Shown here piece by piece: positions 15,434-24,211 of a stretch of 64,000 nt of DNA (position 1 is the stretch's first letter; every line of letters starts with the position of its first letter). Below the pieces are notes generated by a model, which made no database searches, was not told the origin of the DNA, and saw only the letters and a program-made list of their open reading frames with translations. A program made the position numbers and the translations under genes. Source of the stretch: an uncultured Pseudomonadota bacterium (GTDB lineage Bacteria > Pseudomonadota > Alphaproteobacteria > Rs-D84); assembly GCA_947306185.1 (NCBI GenBank), contig CAMZFU010000002.1:1-64000 (forward strand), given 5' to 3'.

Positions 15434-17182
15434 CTATGCGCGTTCAAACCAACTATCAACCTCGGTCAATGGGATAAATTTATACACCGGACGGCCGTGA
15501 TTACATTCGCCCCCATGTTCTGTTTTTTCTATATCACGCAACAGCGCATCCATTTGTTCATAGTTCAATTTTTGCCCTGCACGCACCGAATGATGACACG
15601 CGTGATTTGCCAATTTCAAATGCAATTTTTCTTTCATAATGCTGGAATGACCGTACTCACGAACCTCGTCCGCGATATCATGCAATGCCGCCGGCCAATC
15701 CATATCCCAATCGGATGGCTTTTCGAAAATTGCAATTGCATCATCACCAAAAGAATCTATTACCAAACCACTTTCGCGCAATTCTTCAACTATTGTTAAT
15801 ACCGCATTTATATCTTCATTGCGCAGATGAACAACTATCGGTGTCAACAATGGTTGAACCTTTATCGTATGGTTGCGCATTTTTTCATATGTTATGCGTT
15901 CATGGGCCGCATGCTGATCAATAACGACCAACGAATCAGCCGTTGCGGCAATTATATATTTATTTGCAATCTGGCCAACAACGCGTCCCAATGGTTGTAT
16001 ATTAAATACGTTCTCTACAGATTCTAGACTTGATGATTTCGGGACTTCATTTTTTGAATTTGTTTGTGTACAAAAAAGTTCCTGTTGACCACTGGATGGT
16101 TGCCGAACGACACCTGTATACGTTGAGAAATGCGGTCTTGATACGATTGGACCAGTAAAAGACATTTTATCATCATGCGCAACCGGCGCAAGCGAAACAT
16201 TATTTTGATTCATTGTTTGCGCCAACACATCACGCAACGATTTAATTATAAATGAACGAACGTGTGTCGGTTCCAAGAAATGAACATCATTTTTCGTTGG
16301 CGAAACATTTACATCAACGTGTTCTGGTGGCAATGTTAAATACAATACACAAAGAGGAAATTCACGGGCGTGCATAACATCCATATATGCCGCACGCAAT
16401 GCACCAACCAAAACCTTGTCCTTGACTGGACGCCCATTTACAAATAAATATTGATCCACCGATGATGCCCGTCGTAACGTCGGATCAGATATATACCCCG
16501 TAAGTTTCATACCCGTTGTTGAACCCGACGTTGCATCGACCGCGTGCATACGTCCAATAACATCATCGCCCATAACTGCGGCGATTCGTTCCATTAACGG
16601 TTGGTCTTTTGGAAAGCGCCATTTATTATTAAGTATAAAGCCGACATCGCCCCTTGCCATCGCAAGACGTTTTACAACATCCAATACCGCCATCATTTCG
16701 GCCCTATCGGAACGCAAAAATTTTAACCGCGCCGGTGTTTTCGCAAACAAATTCTGTACACGAATGCGTGTACCACTTTGCCAATCGGACGGTCTGATAT
16801 CCCCGGTGTTACAATCTAAATGCCACCCGTTAGAATCAGTACCATTGCATGTATCAATTTCCATATCGGATACAGATGCGATTGACGGTAACGCCTCGCC
16901 CCGGAACCCCATAAAATTAATATGCATTAAATTATCATCGGGCAATTTTGACGTGGCATGTCGCATAATGGAATTAGCCAGGTCTTCTTTATTCATACCT
17001 GAACCATTATCAACCACATTTATTAATGTTCGCCCACCATCAACAACATCTATAATTATCTGGTCGGCACCGGCATCTAATGCGTTTTCCACGGTTTCCT
17101 TGACAACACTGGCACCGTGTTCCACCACTTCGCCGGCGGCAATTTGGTTAACAAGGTAATCTGGCAATAATCTTACCGACAC
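15434..17182 (-). CDS. mutL: DNA mismatch repair protein MutL
   Basis: MutL (582 aa) couples mismatch recognition by MutS to strand excision. The N-terminal GHKL ATPase shows QIAAGEVVEHGASVVKETVENALDAGA, VDNGSGM and RHATSKL. A variable linker follows at about 320-400. The C-terminal domain has DQHAAHERITYE, which fits the endonuclease metal-binding motif DQHA(X)2E(X)4E. The accompanying motifs near CHHSVRAG and CNHGRPVY are also present. It is therefore predicted to nick DNA itself, as in bacteria without MutH. It lies 9 bp after greA. The quotes here are trimmed fragments of longer motifs. Confidence 0.96.
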   Translation of the reverse strand: MSVRLLPDYLVNQIAAGEVVEHGASVVKETVENALDAGADQIIIDVVDGGRTLINVVDNGSGMNKEDLANSIMRHATSKLPDDNLMHINFMGFRGEALPSIASVSDMEIDTCNGTDSNGWHLDCNTGDIRPSDWQSGTRIRVQNLFAKTPARLKFLRSDRAEMMAVLDVVKRLAMARGDVGFILNNKWRFPKDQPLMERIAAVMGDDVIGRMHAVDATSGSTTGMKLTGYISDPTLRRASSVDQYLFVNGRPVKDKVLVGALRAAYMDVMHAREFPLCVLYLTLPPEHVDVNVSPTKNDVHFLEPTHVRSFIIKSLRDVLAQTMNQNNVSLAPVAHDDKMSFTGPIVSRPHFSTYTGVVRQPSSGQQELFCTQTNSKNEVPKSSSLESVENVFNIQPLGRVVGQIANKYIIAATADSLVVIDQHAAHERITYEKMRNHTIKVQPLLTPIVVHLRNEDINAVLTIVEELRESGLVIDSFGDDAIAIFEKPSDWDMDWPAALHDIADEVREYGHSSIMKEKLHLKLANHACHHSVRAGQKLNYEQMDALLRDIEKTEHGGECNHGRPVYKFIPLTEVDSWFERA

Positions 17183-17191
17183 AAGTGTCCC

Positions 17192-17662
17192 TTATTCTTT
17201 AAATTTGACTTCCAATATTTCATATTCGCGTTCACCCGATGGCAACCGTACGACACAGGTATCCCCCACACAACGTCCAATAAGTGCACGACCAACCGGT
17301 GAAGTACATGATATAACCTGCTTTCCATCTGATTCCACATCGGACAAAATGCGACATTGCATACGGTTTCCATCTTCGTCTTCGCATACAACACGCGCAC
17401 CAAATACAACCCGGTCACCCGATAAATTATCAACATCAATGACCGATGCATTATTTATAAAGTTCTCTATATACTGAATACGTTTATCTATTTCACGTTG
17501 CTTTTCACGGGCGGCACTGTAATCCGCGTTTTCTGACAAATCGCCCAATGAACGCGCCCACTGAACAACCTTTAATATTTCTGGTCTGTCTACTTCTTGT
17601 AATTGCTTAAGTTCTTTTACCAAGGCTTCAAAACCTTGTTTAGAAATTGGTTTCTTGTCCAT
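17192..17662 (-). CDS. greA: Transcription elongation factor GreA
   Basis: GreA (156 aa) rescues backtracked RNA polymerase by stimulating transcript cleavage. The N-terminal coiled coil carries the conserved tip LGDLSENADYSAAREKQ with the acidic residues that act in the polymerase secondary channel. The C-terminal FKBP-like domain includes SPVGRALIGRCVGD. Length and layout are normal. It is transcribed with mutL. Confidence 0.96.
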   Translation of the reverse strand: MDKKPISKQGFEALVKELKQLQEVDRPEILKVVQWARSLGDLSENADYSAAREKQREIDKRIQYIENFINNASVIDVDNLSGDRVVFGARVVCEDEDGNRMQCRILSDVESDGKQVISCTSPVGRALIGRCVGDTCVVRLPSGEREYEILEVKFKE

Positions 17663-17774
17663 TTTATCACTTCCCTATTTTCATCTTAGGGTTGCATTAT
17701 AAATCTTCATTTTAATTTTGCAATTGGGAAATAAACAGTTTATACTTTTTAATAGACACAAAACAAAATACGAT

Positions 17775-18833
17775 ATGGTTATAAGCAAGATTTTATCTAG
17801 GTTCCTGTTTCGCCGTTTCTTTTCGGGGGTCGGGTTAGTATTGCTGGTTGTATGCGGCATTATATATGCGGTAACATTTGTTGAACGCCTGCCCAGTAAT
17901 CCAGATATATTCGCAACATTGAATGATTCGTGGATACGCCTTATTGAATACGTCCCATTGTTTTTGCCACTTGCGGTGTTTATGGGAACATTAGTCGCAT
18001 ATTATAATATGACACGCTCCAGCGAAAGTGTTATTATGTCGGGCGCAGGCCTATCGCCATATCAAATTGGGCGACCATTTTTGGTTGGTGCATTTATAAT
18101 CGGTGCATTTGCAACAATGGTTATCAATCCGTACGCGGTGAACCTTACATCAAAAAACATAACCAAAGAACACCTAAATTTGGTTGATGGGAAAATATGG
18201 TTACATGAATCTTCGGACACCGGGCATATGACAATCGTTGCCAAAGATATGACCCAAGAATCAAAAAATCTTATTTTTCATGATACAACCATTTATGTCC
18301 AAGATACTGATTTCGTATTATTAAAACGCGTTGATGCAGATAAAGTAACCCTGTCTGAAGACGGATTAAACGCAAAACGTGCAAAAATATCCGAAACATC
18401 TGGACAAATAAGTACCACCGATTGGCACGGTGACACACTTATAACGCCGCGAACCGTCCTTGATAGGTACCTGCAACCCAACCAGATTTCATTTTGGAAT
18501 CTGCCCCAATTTATCCGGAAAATGTCCGCCATTGGGGTATCTATGCGGGCCCACCTTGTGCAATTTTGGACGTTGCTGTTTTTACCATTAACGATGATTG
18601 CAATGGCAACATTAGGTATCGCGTTTTCGCAAACCCGTCAACGTCGTAATCATACATTTGGAACAAAGTTCAGTTTGGGTATTCTTACGTGTTTTGCACT
18701 ATATTTTCTGTTGAATATATTTAGCGCCCTTGGTTCCAACGGAACATTGCCACCACTGCTTGCGATAATTGCCCCCCCGCTTATTATTATCGCGGCATCT
18801 GGCTTATTTATTGCAAGTTTTGATACAATATAA
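17775..18833 (+). CDS. LptF/LptG family lipopolysaccharide export permease
   Basis: The 352-aa protein has six hydrophobic segments, three at each end, around a periplasmic beta-rich region (about residues 110-240). This is the layout of the YjgP/YjgQ family. These proteins form the membrane part of LptB2FG, which extracts LPS for transport to the outer membrane. Only one member is seen here, so LptF and LptG cannot be told apart. The ATG at 17775 was chosen over an upstream TTG that has no ribosome site. It heads a tight cluster with a small membrane protein, xer and a J-domain gene. Confidence 0.88.
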   Translation: MVISKILSRFLFRRFFSGVGLVLLVVCGIIYAVTFVERLPSNPDIFATLNDSWIRLIEYVPLFLPLAVFMGTLVAYYNMTRSSESVIMSGAGLSPYQIGRPFLVGAFIIGAFATMVINPYAVNLTSKNITKEHLNLVDGKIWLHESSDTGHMTIVAKDMTQESKNLIFHDTTIYVQDTDFVLLKRVDADKVTLSEDGLNAKRAKISETSGQISTTDWHGDTLITPRTVLDRYLQPNQISFWNLPQFIRKMSAIGVSMRAHLVQFWTLLFLPLTMIAMATLGIAFSQTRQRRNHTFGTKFSLGILTCFALYFLLNIFSALGSNGTLPPLLAIIAPPLIIIAASGLFIASFDTI

Positions 18834-18859
18834 TTGTCGTAATCTAAAAAGGAAAACGC

Positions 18860-18991
18860 ATGCCATTAAAAAAGAAAAATTCAAAACGGAATAAAATTAT
18901 TATATGGACACTGGTTGTCATATTATTGGTGTTAATGATAATATATTTTCCACCAACCCAAAATGTAACCGAAGTCGTATTGCATCAATAA
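18860..18991 (+). CDS. 43-residue single-pass membrane protein
   Basis: An AAAGGAAAA site precedes an ATG at 18860. It opens a 43-codon frame with a Lys/Arg/Asn-rich N-terminus (residues 2-12), one hydrophobic helix (about 13-30) and a short polar tail. The positive-inside rule places the N-terminus in the cytoplasm. The stop codon TAA shares its last A with the ATG of the xer gene, typical of translational coupling. I recognise no family. Confidence 0.65.
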   Translation: MPLKKKNSKRNKIIIWTLVVILLVLMIIYFPPTQNVTEVVLHQ

Positions 18992-19857
18992 TGAATCATA
19001 TCGATATATTTTTAGAGGCGCTTTCCGCGGAAAAGGGACGCAGTAAAAACACACTCGCAAGTTATGAAAATGATTTGCGTCATGCTGATTCTGTAATTCC
19101 GGGTGGGTTAGAATCCGCAACCGAACAAGATATCCAAAAATATCTTGCGAACCTTGATGCACGTCCAACATCTGTTGCCCGCAAGGCCAGCGCACTGCGC
19201 ACTTTCTATAAGTTTTTAATGGTTGAACGTATTATCAAAAAAAATCCAGCCATGAATTTGGAATTGCCAAAGCGCGGAAAATTATTGCCTAAATTATTGA
19301 CCACCGAAGAAATAGAATTGTTAATATCTTCGGCCGGTGACACACGCAATTCTGTACGTCTGCGTGCTATGATAGAATTGCTCTATGCGTCTGGTTTGCG
19401 CGTATCCGAACTTTGCGAGTTACCAATGACGGCATATCTTGGTGACCGATTATTGATTCACGGCAAGGGTGCCAAAGAACGTATGGTGCCAATGCACGAT
19501 GCCGCGATTGCCGCATTAAATAAATGGATTGAGTTGCGTGGCGACAACGAATCAAAATATGTATTTCCAACAAATTCTACATCAGGGCATATAACGCGGG
19601 ACGGATTTTTCAAGATATTAAAAAAATGTGCGGTTCTTGCCGGCATTGAACCATCACGCGTAACACCGCATGTATTGCGCCATTCGTTTGCATCACATTT
19701 ATTATCGCACGGTGCAAATCTGCGCGCGATTCAAATGATGTTGGGACACGAAGACATTTCAACCACACAAATTTATACGCATGTTCTGCCTGAGAAATTA
19801 CAACAGGTCATCGAAGAACATCATCCACTTTCTGATAAAAAGGAACACAACAAATGA
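18991..19857 (+). CDS. Tyrosine recombinase, XerC/XerD type
   Basis: The 288-aa protein has the SAM-like core-binding domain (about 1-90). The catalytic domain follows with Arg in YASGLRVSELCEL, the HxxR box TPHVLRHSFASHLL, His in MLGHEDISTTQ and Tyr in IYTHV. The length and absence of extra domains fit the chromosomal XerC/XerD that resolves dimers at dif, activated by FtsK. XerD is somewhat more likely than XerC by the sequence around the active site, but I could not decide. The start overlaps the preceding stop by one base. Confidence 0.9.
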   Translation: MNHIDIFLEALSAEKGRSKNTLASYENDLRHADSVIPGGLESATEQDIQKYLANLDARPTSVARKASALRTFYKFLMVERIIKKNPAMNLELPKRGKLLPKLLTTEEIELLISSAGDTRNSVRLRAMIELLYASGLRVSELCELPMTAYLGDRLLIHGKGAKERMVPMHDAAIAALNKWIELRGDNESKYVFPTNSTSGHITRDGFFKILKKCAVLAGIEPSRVTPHVLRHSFASHLLSHGANLRAIQMMLGHEDISTTQIYTHVLPEKLQQVIEEHHPLSDKKEHNK

Positions 19858-20348
19858 TAAAAAAATGCGATGTAAAGGGTTGCCAAAAGGCCGGAACATG
19901 TCGCGCACCAAAAACGCGTGAATTGAAAGAATACTGGTATTTCTGTCAAGAACATGCGGCCGAGTACAATAAAAATTGGAATTTCTATGACGGGATGACC
20001 CCTGAAGAAATCGAAGAAGATTGGGAAGTAAGAACATTTGGTTCCCCTATCAAGAAACGTACCGCCCAAGAATCAGCTGAATATTTAAAATTCCTTAACG
20101 ATTTTATCAATGGTCGCAGCACATTTGATAAAATGCCACCGAAAAAATCTTTACCGTCATCTATTATCGCAGCATTTAAAACGCTAGATTTGCCAATTAC
20201 GGCATCATGGCGTGAAATTGGCGCAAAATATCGTGCACTTGCAAAAAAATACCACCCCGATACAGCACGCGCACTGGAATCATCTGGCAAAGAATTTACA
20301 AAAGTTTCGTCTGCATACCAAACACTAAAAAAACATTTTGGCAAGTGA
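19854..20348 (+). CDS. J-domain protein with an N-terminal Cys-containing region
   Basis: The 164-aa protein ends in a J domain (about residues 110-162) with the HPD motif in KKYHPDTA, which stimulates the ATPase of a DnaK-type chaperone. The N-terminal part has Cys residues in KKCDVKGCQKAGTC and a later CQEH, a possible metal site. This combination is known in alphaproteobacterial DnaJ-family proteins of unclear client. It overlaps the xer stop by 4 nt and is likely translated from the same mRNA. Confidence 0.85.
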   Translation: MIKKCDVKGCQKAGTCRAPKTRELKEYWYFCQEHAAEYNKNWNFYDGMTPEEIEEDWEVRTFGSPIKKRTAQESAEYLKFLNDFINGRSTFDKMPPKKSLPSSIIAAFKTLDLPITASWREIGAKYRALAKKYHPDTARALESSGKEFTKVSSAYQTLKKHFGK

Positions 20349-20409
20349 TAATTTTTTATGGCGCGCCAAATCTTGTTATGCTATCGTTTTACGCAAAGGA
20401 CAAAAAGAA

Positions 20410-21315
20410 ATGTATGATGTTATAATCTTAGGTTCCGGCCCCGCCGGATTAACAGCCGCCATTTATTGTGGCCGCGCCAATAAAAACACACTTGTTATGG
20501 GGGGTGACACACTTGGTGGTCAAACCGCCGGAATCGCAACACTTGAAAACTATCCCGGATTGAGCTGCAGTGGTTTGTAATTAATCGAATTTATGAAATA
20601 GCAAGCCGAATCATTTGGGGCAAAAATACAAATGAAAACCGCCGTGCATATCGCAGATGGGAAAAATGGCACATTCGTTATAACTGATGCACGTGGCGAT
20701 AAATACGAAACGCGTACTATCATTTTGGCAACAGGCGCATCACCGCGTAAACTTGAAATCGAAGGTGCACGCGAATTCTTTGGACGTGGTGTCTCGTACT
20801 GTGCAACATGTGATGGTTTTTTCTATAGTGATAAAACCGTATTAGTTATCGGTGGTGGTAATTCCGCATTAAACGATGCACTGTATTTGGCCGATATTGC
20901 CAAGACGGTAAAAATTGTTTACCGCAAATCATCATTTACACGCGCAGAAGCAGTTTTGCGTGATCGCGTTGCGGCCAAAGAAAATATTGAATGTGTATTC
21001 AATACAGAATTAAAGAAAATCGCCGCACGTCCAAATTCTGAAACAGGCGAATTGGTTGCCACAACGACCAATGATGAACAAATTATTTGTGATGGGATAT
21101 TTGTTGCCATCGGACACGAAGCAAATACAGATTATTTAACCGAAGACACCAAACGCGATGAATTGGGACGCCTTGCACCAGATGCACTGCCCAAGGGAAT
21201 GTTTGTTGCGGGTGATGTTCATTCGAATATAAAAATGCAAATCGCAACGGCTGTTGGTACTGGGTGTACGGCGGCAATGGATGCAATTGCGTATTTGAAC
21301 ACAAACGCACAGTAA
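20410..21315 (+). pseudogene. trxB: Thioredoxin reductase gene interrupted by two in-frame stop codons
   Basis: The frame encodes a near-complete thioredoxin reductase: the FAD motif LGSGPAGLTAAIYCGRA, the redox pair CATC in VSYCATCDGFF, the NADPH motif VIGGGNSAL and the C-terminal FVAGDV. Two stops break it: TAA at 20578-20580 and TAG at 20599-20601, seven codons apart. Family members usually have Glu and Lys there. No frameshift is present and the rest looks intact. A downstream ATG at 20632 could restart a 227-residue fragment lacking the FAD site. It is either a recent loss, a sequence error, or suppressed; other genes here use TAA and TAG as normal stops. Confidence 0.85.
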
Positions 21316-21332
21316 GTCAAAAGGGATAAAAT

Positions 21333-22613
21333 ATGTTGGATATAAAATTTATTCGTGAAAATCCGGATGTGGTGAAAAACGCATGCCGTGTAAAAAATTT
21401 TCCTGATGTGGTTGATGATATTTTGTCATTAGATGTGCGTGTACGTGAGTTGAAAACTATTACACAAACAAAGACCGCAGAAAAAAATAAAATAACAAAA
21501 GAAATTCCAACCGCCACGGACAAGGCACCTTTGATTGCAAAGTCCAAGGCAATCGGTGAAGAAATTGCAAATGATATGGCAGAACTGGCCGATAAAGAAG
21601 CGGTATTAAACGACCTGTTGCATCGCGTTCCACAAATCCCATCGGCGGATGCACCGGTTGGTGCCGATGATTCTGCAAATGTTGAAATCCGCCGTATAGG
21701 CACGCCACGCACATTTGATTTTACACCACGTCCACAATGGGAATTGTTGGATATGAATGGTTGGTGGATGCCGGAAAAAATTGCTGGGGTTTGCGGAACA
21801 AGAACATATTGTCTGTGCGGTGAATTGGCCGAATTATCTTTGGCGGTACAAACATTTGTTATCCAAAAATTAATTAGCAAAGGGTTCAAATATATTGAAT
21901 GCCCACCGGTAACAAAACCACAAACAATATTTAATGCGGGCCATTTTATGGGGTCAGATTTATCTGTTATGAATGATGACGTGTTTATGTTAACTGGTAC
22001 CGACAGATGCTTGGCGGGTACCGCCGAAATCATTTTAAATTCTCTGCATGCGGATGAAATACTGCCTGAAAACGAATTACCAATTAAATATGCGGGCTTT
22101 TCAACATGCTTCCGCAAAGAAGCCGGTGCCGCCGGTCGCGACACACGTGGATTGGTGCGTTTTCATCACTTTGATAAAGTAGAACAATATATTTTCTGCC
22201 GTCCCGAAGAAAGCGACGAAATGCACGAATTTTTGTTAAACAACCTATGCGAAGTGGTCGAAGATTTGGAATTACCGTATCGTGTAATTGCAAACTCTAC
22301 AGGCGATATGGGATTCAATAAAGTGAAGATGAACGATGTCGAGGCATGGTTCCCATCGGAAAATGCGTATCGTGAATTGGGTTCTTGTTCGTCCATTGGT
22401 CAATTCCAGGCACGCCGTACAAATACCCGCTATCGTGAAAATGCAACCGGCGAAGTCAAATTCGTTGCGACATTGAATAATACCGGTATCGCCCTGCCCC
22501 GTGCATTGGTGCCATTGATTGAAAATCACCAAAACGCGGATGGTTCGGTAAATATTCCGAAAAAGTTGCAACCATTAATGGGTGGTCGCACAAAGATTGG
22601 TGGAAAACACTAA
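21333..22613 (+). CDS. serS: Seryl-tRNA synthetase
   Basis: SerRS (426 aa) charges tRNA-Ser and, for later conversion, tRNA-Sec. The N-terminal tRNA-binding coiled coil spans about residues 25-100. The class II core has motif 2 around FRKEAGAAGRDTRGLVRFHHF and motif 3 near the C-terminus (NTGIALPRALVPLIENHQ). Start and length are normal, with AAGGGA before the ATG. The motif 2 loop is slightly unusual (RFHHF where RQHQF is common). Confidence 0.95.
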   Translation: MLDIKFIRENPDVVKNACRVKNFPDVVDDILSLDVRVRELKTITQTKTAEKNKITKEIPTATDKAPLIAKSKAIGEEIANDMAELADKEAVLNDLLHRVPQIPSADAPVGADDSANVEIRRIGTPRTFDFTPRPQWELLDMNGWWMPEKIAGVCGTRTYCLCGELAELSLAVQTFVIQKLISKGFKYIECPPVTKPQTIFNAGHFMGSDLSVMNDDVFMLTGTDRCLAGTAEIILNSLHADEILPENELPIKYAGFSTCFRKEAGAAGRDTRGLVRFHHFDKVEQYIFCRPEESDEMHEFLLNNLCEVVEDLELPYRVIANSTGDMGFNKVKMNDVEAWFPSENAYRELGSCSSIGQFQARRTNTRYRENATGEVKFVATLNNTGIALPRALVPLIENHQNADGSVNIPKKLQPLMGGRTKIGGKH

Positions 22614-22620
22614 AATAAAA

Positions 22621-22646
22621 AATCACCCGAATGGGTGATTTTTTTA
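22621..22646. terminator. Bidirectional terminator after serS
   Basis: The stem AATCACCC / GGGTGATT (22621-22640) with a 4-nt loop has T runs on the plus strand and, read backwards, A-rich sequence giving T on the minus strand. It serves serS and the convergent unknown operon. Confidence 0.85.
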
Positions 22647-23174
22647 TTTGCCTTGTTCTTGGTCTCTGGCCTTTTGCCACAATACCTTTAACTGTTTCTT
22701 AACAAATTCATCAAATTCATCGGATTTGAATTCTTCTTTGTTATTGATTCTTAAAATAAACGGACCTTCTTTTGCATCAAATGTTGCGATATCAAAGAAG
22801 TCATCATTGACATCAAATACTTCATATGGTTGTATATTTTCTAACTTGTTATAATTCACCCATGCCCCCGGATTATTTAACACCGCAATGCACCACGCAA
22901 TCTTTTTTGTCATTAAATCGTTACGTTTCGTGCTGTACGCATTAGATAATTCTTCGTCACCATTAACCTGTTCGTCACCCGAATAGTTTAAGTCAACAAT
23001 TTTTTGTGTCGCATTTATCAGTCTACCCGCGAAATGCCCACTGTCCATTGTCACAGGCAACAACGCAAATCCGACCTTGTCAGATTTCAAACAGGTCACT
23101 TTATTTCCACCGATAATTTGCACAGTGTAAAGTGATACATCGTTTGCATTAATAATATCCATACTCTTACTCAT
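22644..23174 (-). CDS. Hypothetical protein, third gene of an unknown operon
   Basis: The 176-aa protein is soluble, with no signal peptide or membrane segment, and I recognise no family. It is mixed alpha/beta in the first 130 residues and ends in a charged, Lys/Glu-rich helix (about 145-176). The ATG at 23174 follows an AGAGG sequence. An upstream in-frame start would overlap the previous gene and has no ribosome site. It lies 13 bp after its neighbour in a three-gene unit with its own strong promoter. Confidence 0.65.
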   Translation of the reverse strand: MSKSMDIINANDVSLYTVQIIGGNKVTCLKSDKVGFALLPVTMDSGHFAGRLINATQKIVDLNYSGDEQVNGDEELSNAYSTKRNDLMTKKIAWCIAVLNNPGAWVNYNKLENIQPYEVFDVNDDFFDIATFDAKEGPFILRINNKEEFKSDEFDEFVKKQLKVLWQKARDQEQGK

Positions 23175-23187
23175 CTGATTACCTCTT

Positions 23188-23727
23188 TTATCTGGAATCC
23201 TTGGTGGCAAACCATTGTGGCGCCCCAAATTGTTGAAACCAACTCACAAAACCGTTGCTGTTCAACATATGAACCCGCTGATTCAAATTCAATATTTCTT
23301 CTGCATTGGAATCATAAAATGTACGAGAATATGTCCAAACCTTTTCCGGGTCATAGTCATATGAACGAACATGGGCGGAAATTTTCTGACTTAATGGCAC
23401 AATTATTCTTTCATAATAGTAATTTTCAAGTTCTACTATCGGCAATAATTTAGTATAAACAGATTCTTTACCAAGTTTTTCCCCAGGATTACCATCAGCA
23501 TCCAATCCTGTATATATCATATCTTGCGGTTGATATAAATATTTCTTGGAATCTTTGACAACTTTCTCGTTCAAAAAATCATATGCAATCAACACATTTT
23601 TATAATCACCTGAATCATCACCATATTCAGGGTCGTTTTTATGACGGCGCTTAATCAACGAATCTATGTACGTCGCGTACAGCAGTAACATTTTTTCAAT
23701 TGTTTTATCCATATCTATTGTGCGCAT
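23188..23727 (-). CDS. Hypothetical protein, second gene of an unknown operon
   Basis: The 179-aa protein is soluble, rich in Tyr, Asp and Lys, and without recognisable motif. An AAAGGA site lies 7 nt before the ATG at 23727; a second Met follows five codons later. No homology suggests itself. Its strand, spacing and shared promoter tie it to the genes on either side. Confidence 0.65.
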   Translation of the reverse strand: MRTIDMDKTIEKMLLLYATYIDSLIKRRHKNDPEYGDDSGDYKNVLIAYDFLNEKVVKDSKKYLYQPQDMIYTGLDADGNPGEKLGKESVYTKLLPIVELENYYYERIIVPLSQKISAHVRSYDYDPEKVWTYSRTFYDSNAEEILNLNQRVHMLNSNGFVSWFQQFGAPQWFATKDSR

Positions 23728-23760
23728 CTTGCAATCCTTTTGGCTGTTTCACGTATTATT

Positions 23761-24069
23761 TTACTTTTTAACGTTCTGTGTCGCCATTTGCAAACATTGC
23801 ATAACTGGGTTATTCGCCATTATTTCGTCCCTTTTCTTATCGTATTCTGCACGCAATAATCTTTCGGCTTGGCGCCCCACAACATAAAGTCCATTTATAA
23901 CAAGGCCACCCCTGCGTTCTATTTTCACACCGGTACTTTCTGAATACATATAAGTCGTTCCAAGCAAGGTATGCCCAATTTTTGCATCGGACGCACCAAA
24001 CAACTCATGGGCCAGTTCTGTCGCTCTGGCATCATCACGAATAAGATCACTCCAAGCACCAACGCTCAT
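23761..24069 (-). CDS. Hypothetical protein, first gene of an unknown operon
   Basis: The 102-aa protein appears mostly helical, with a Gly-rich centre (RRGGLVINGLYVVGRQAERL) and a charged second half. AAAGGA lies about 7 nt before the ATG at 24069, which I prefer to the ATG eight codons earlier. It directly follows a near-consensus promoter and leads a three-gene operon ending at the serS terminator. No function can be assigned. Confidence 0.65.
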   Translation of the reverse strand: MSVGAWSDLIRDDARATELAHELFGASDAKIGHTLLGTTYMYSESTGVKIERRGGLVINGLYVVGRQAERLLRAEYDKKRDEIMANNPVMQCLQMATQNVKK

Positions 24070-24098
24070 TTTATATCCTTTGGTTTTAATCACTATAC

Positions 24099-24126
24099 AT
24101 TATACACTAAAAATAATAATTGTCAA
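24099..24126 (-). promoter_or_regulatory. Near-consensus promoter of the three-gene unknown operon
   Basis: On the minus strand TTGACA (24121-24126) and a perfect TATAAT (24099-24104) are separated by 16 bp. It points into the operon starting at 24069. Confidence 0.8.
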
Positions 24127-24152
24127 CTTTTTTATAAAAAATGTATTAGAAT

Positions 24153-24181
24153 TTGTTGAATTTCAGAAAATATAGTATAAT
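24153..24181 (+). promoter_or_regulatory. Promoter of typA
   Basis: TTGTTG (24153-24158) and TATAAT (24176-24181) are 17 bp apart, 30 bp before the typA ATG. It is divergent from the operon promoter at 24099-24126, with 26 bp between the two -35 boxes. Confidence 0.75.
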
Positions 24182-24211
24182 CTATGCTCTTAGGGCAAAA
24201 AAGGGCTTAAT

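Noticed and set aside
20410..21315. Stop-codon reassignment (TAA/TAG read as amino acids)
   Set aside because: Many genes here end at TAA and some at TAG at the expected length, so only trxB is affected.
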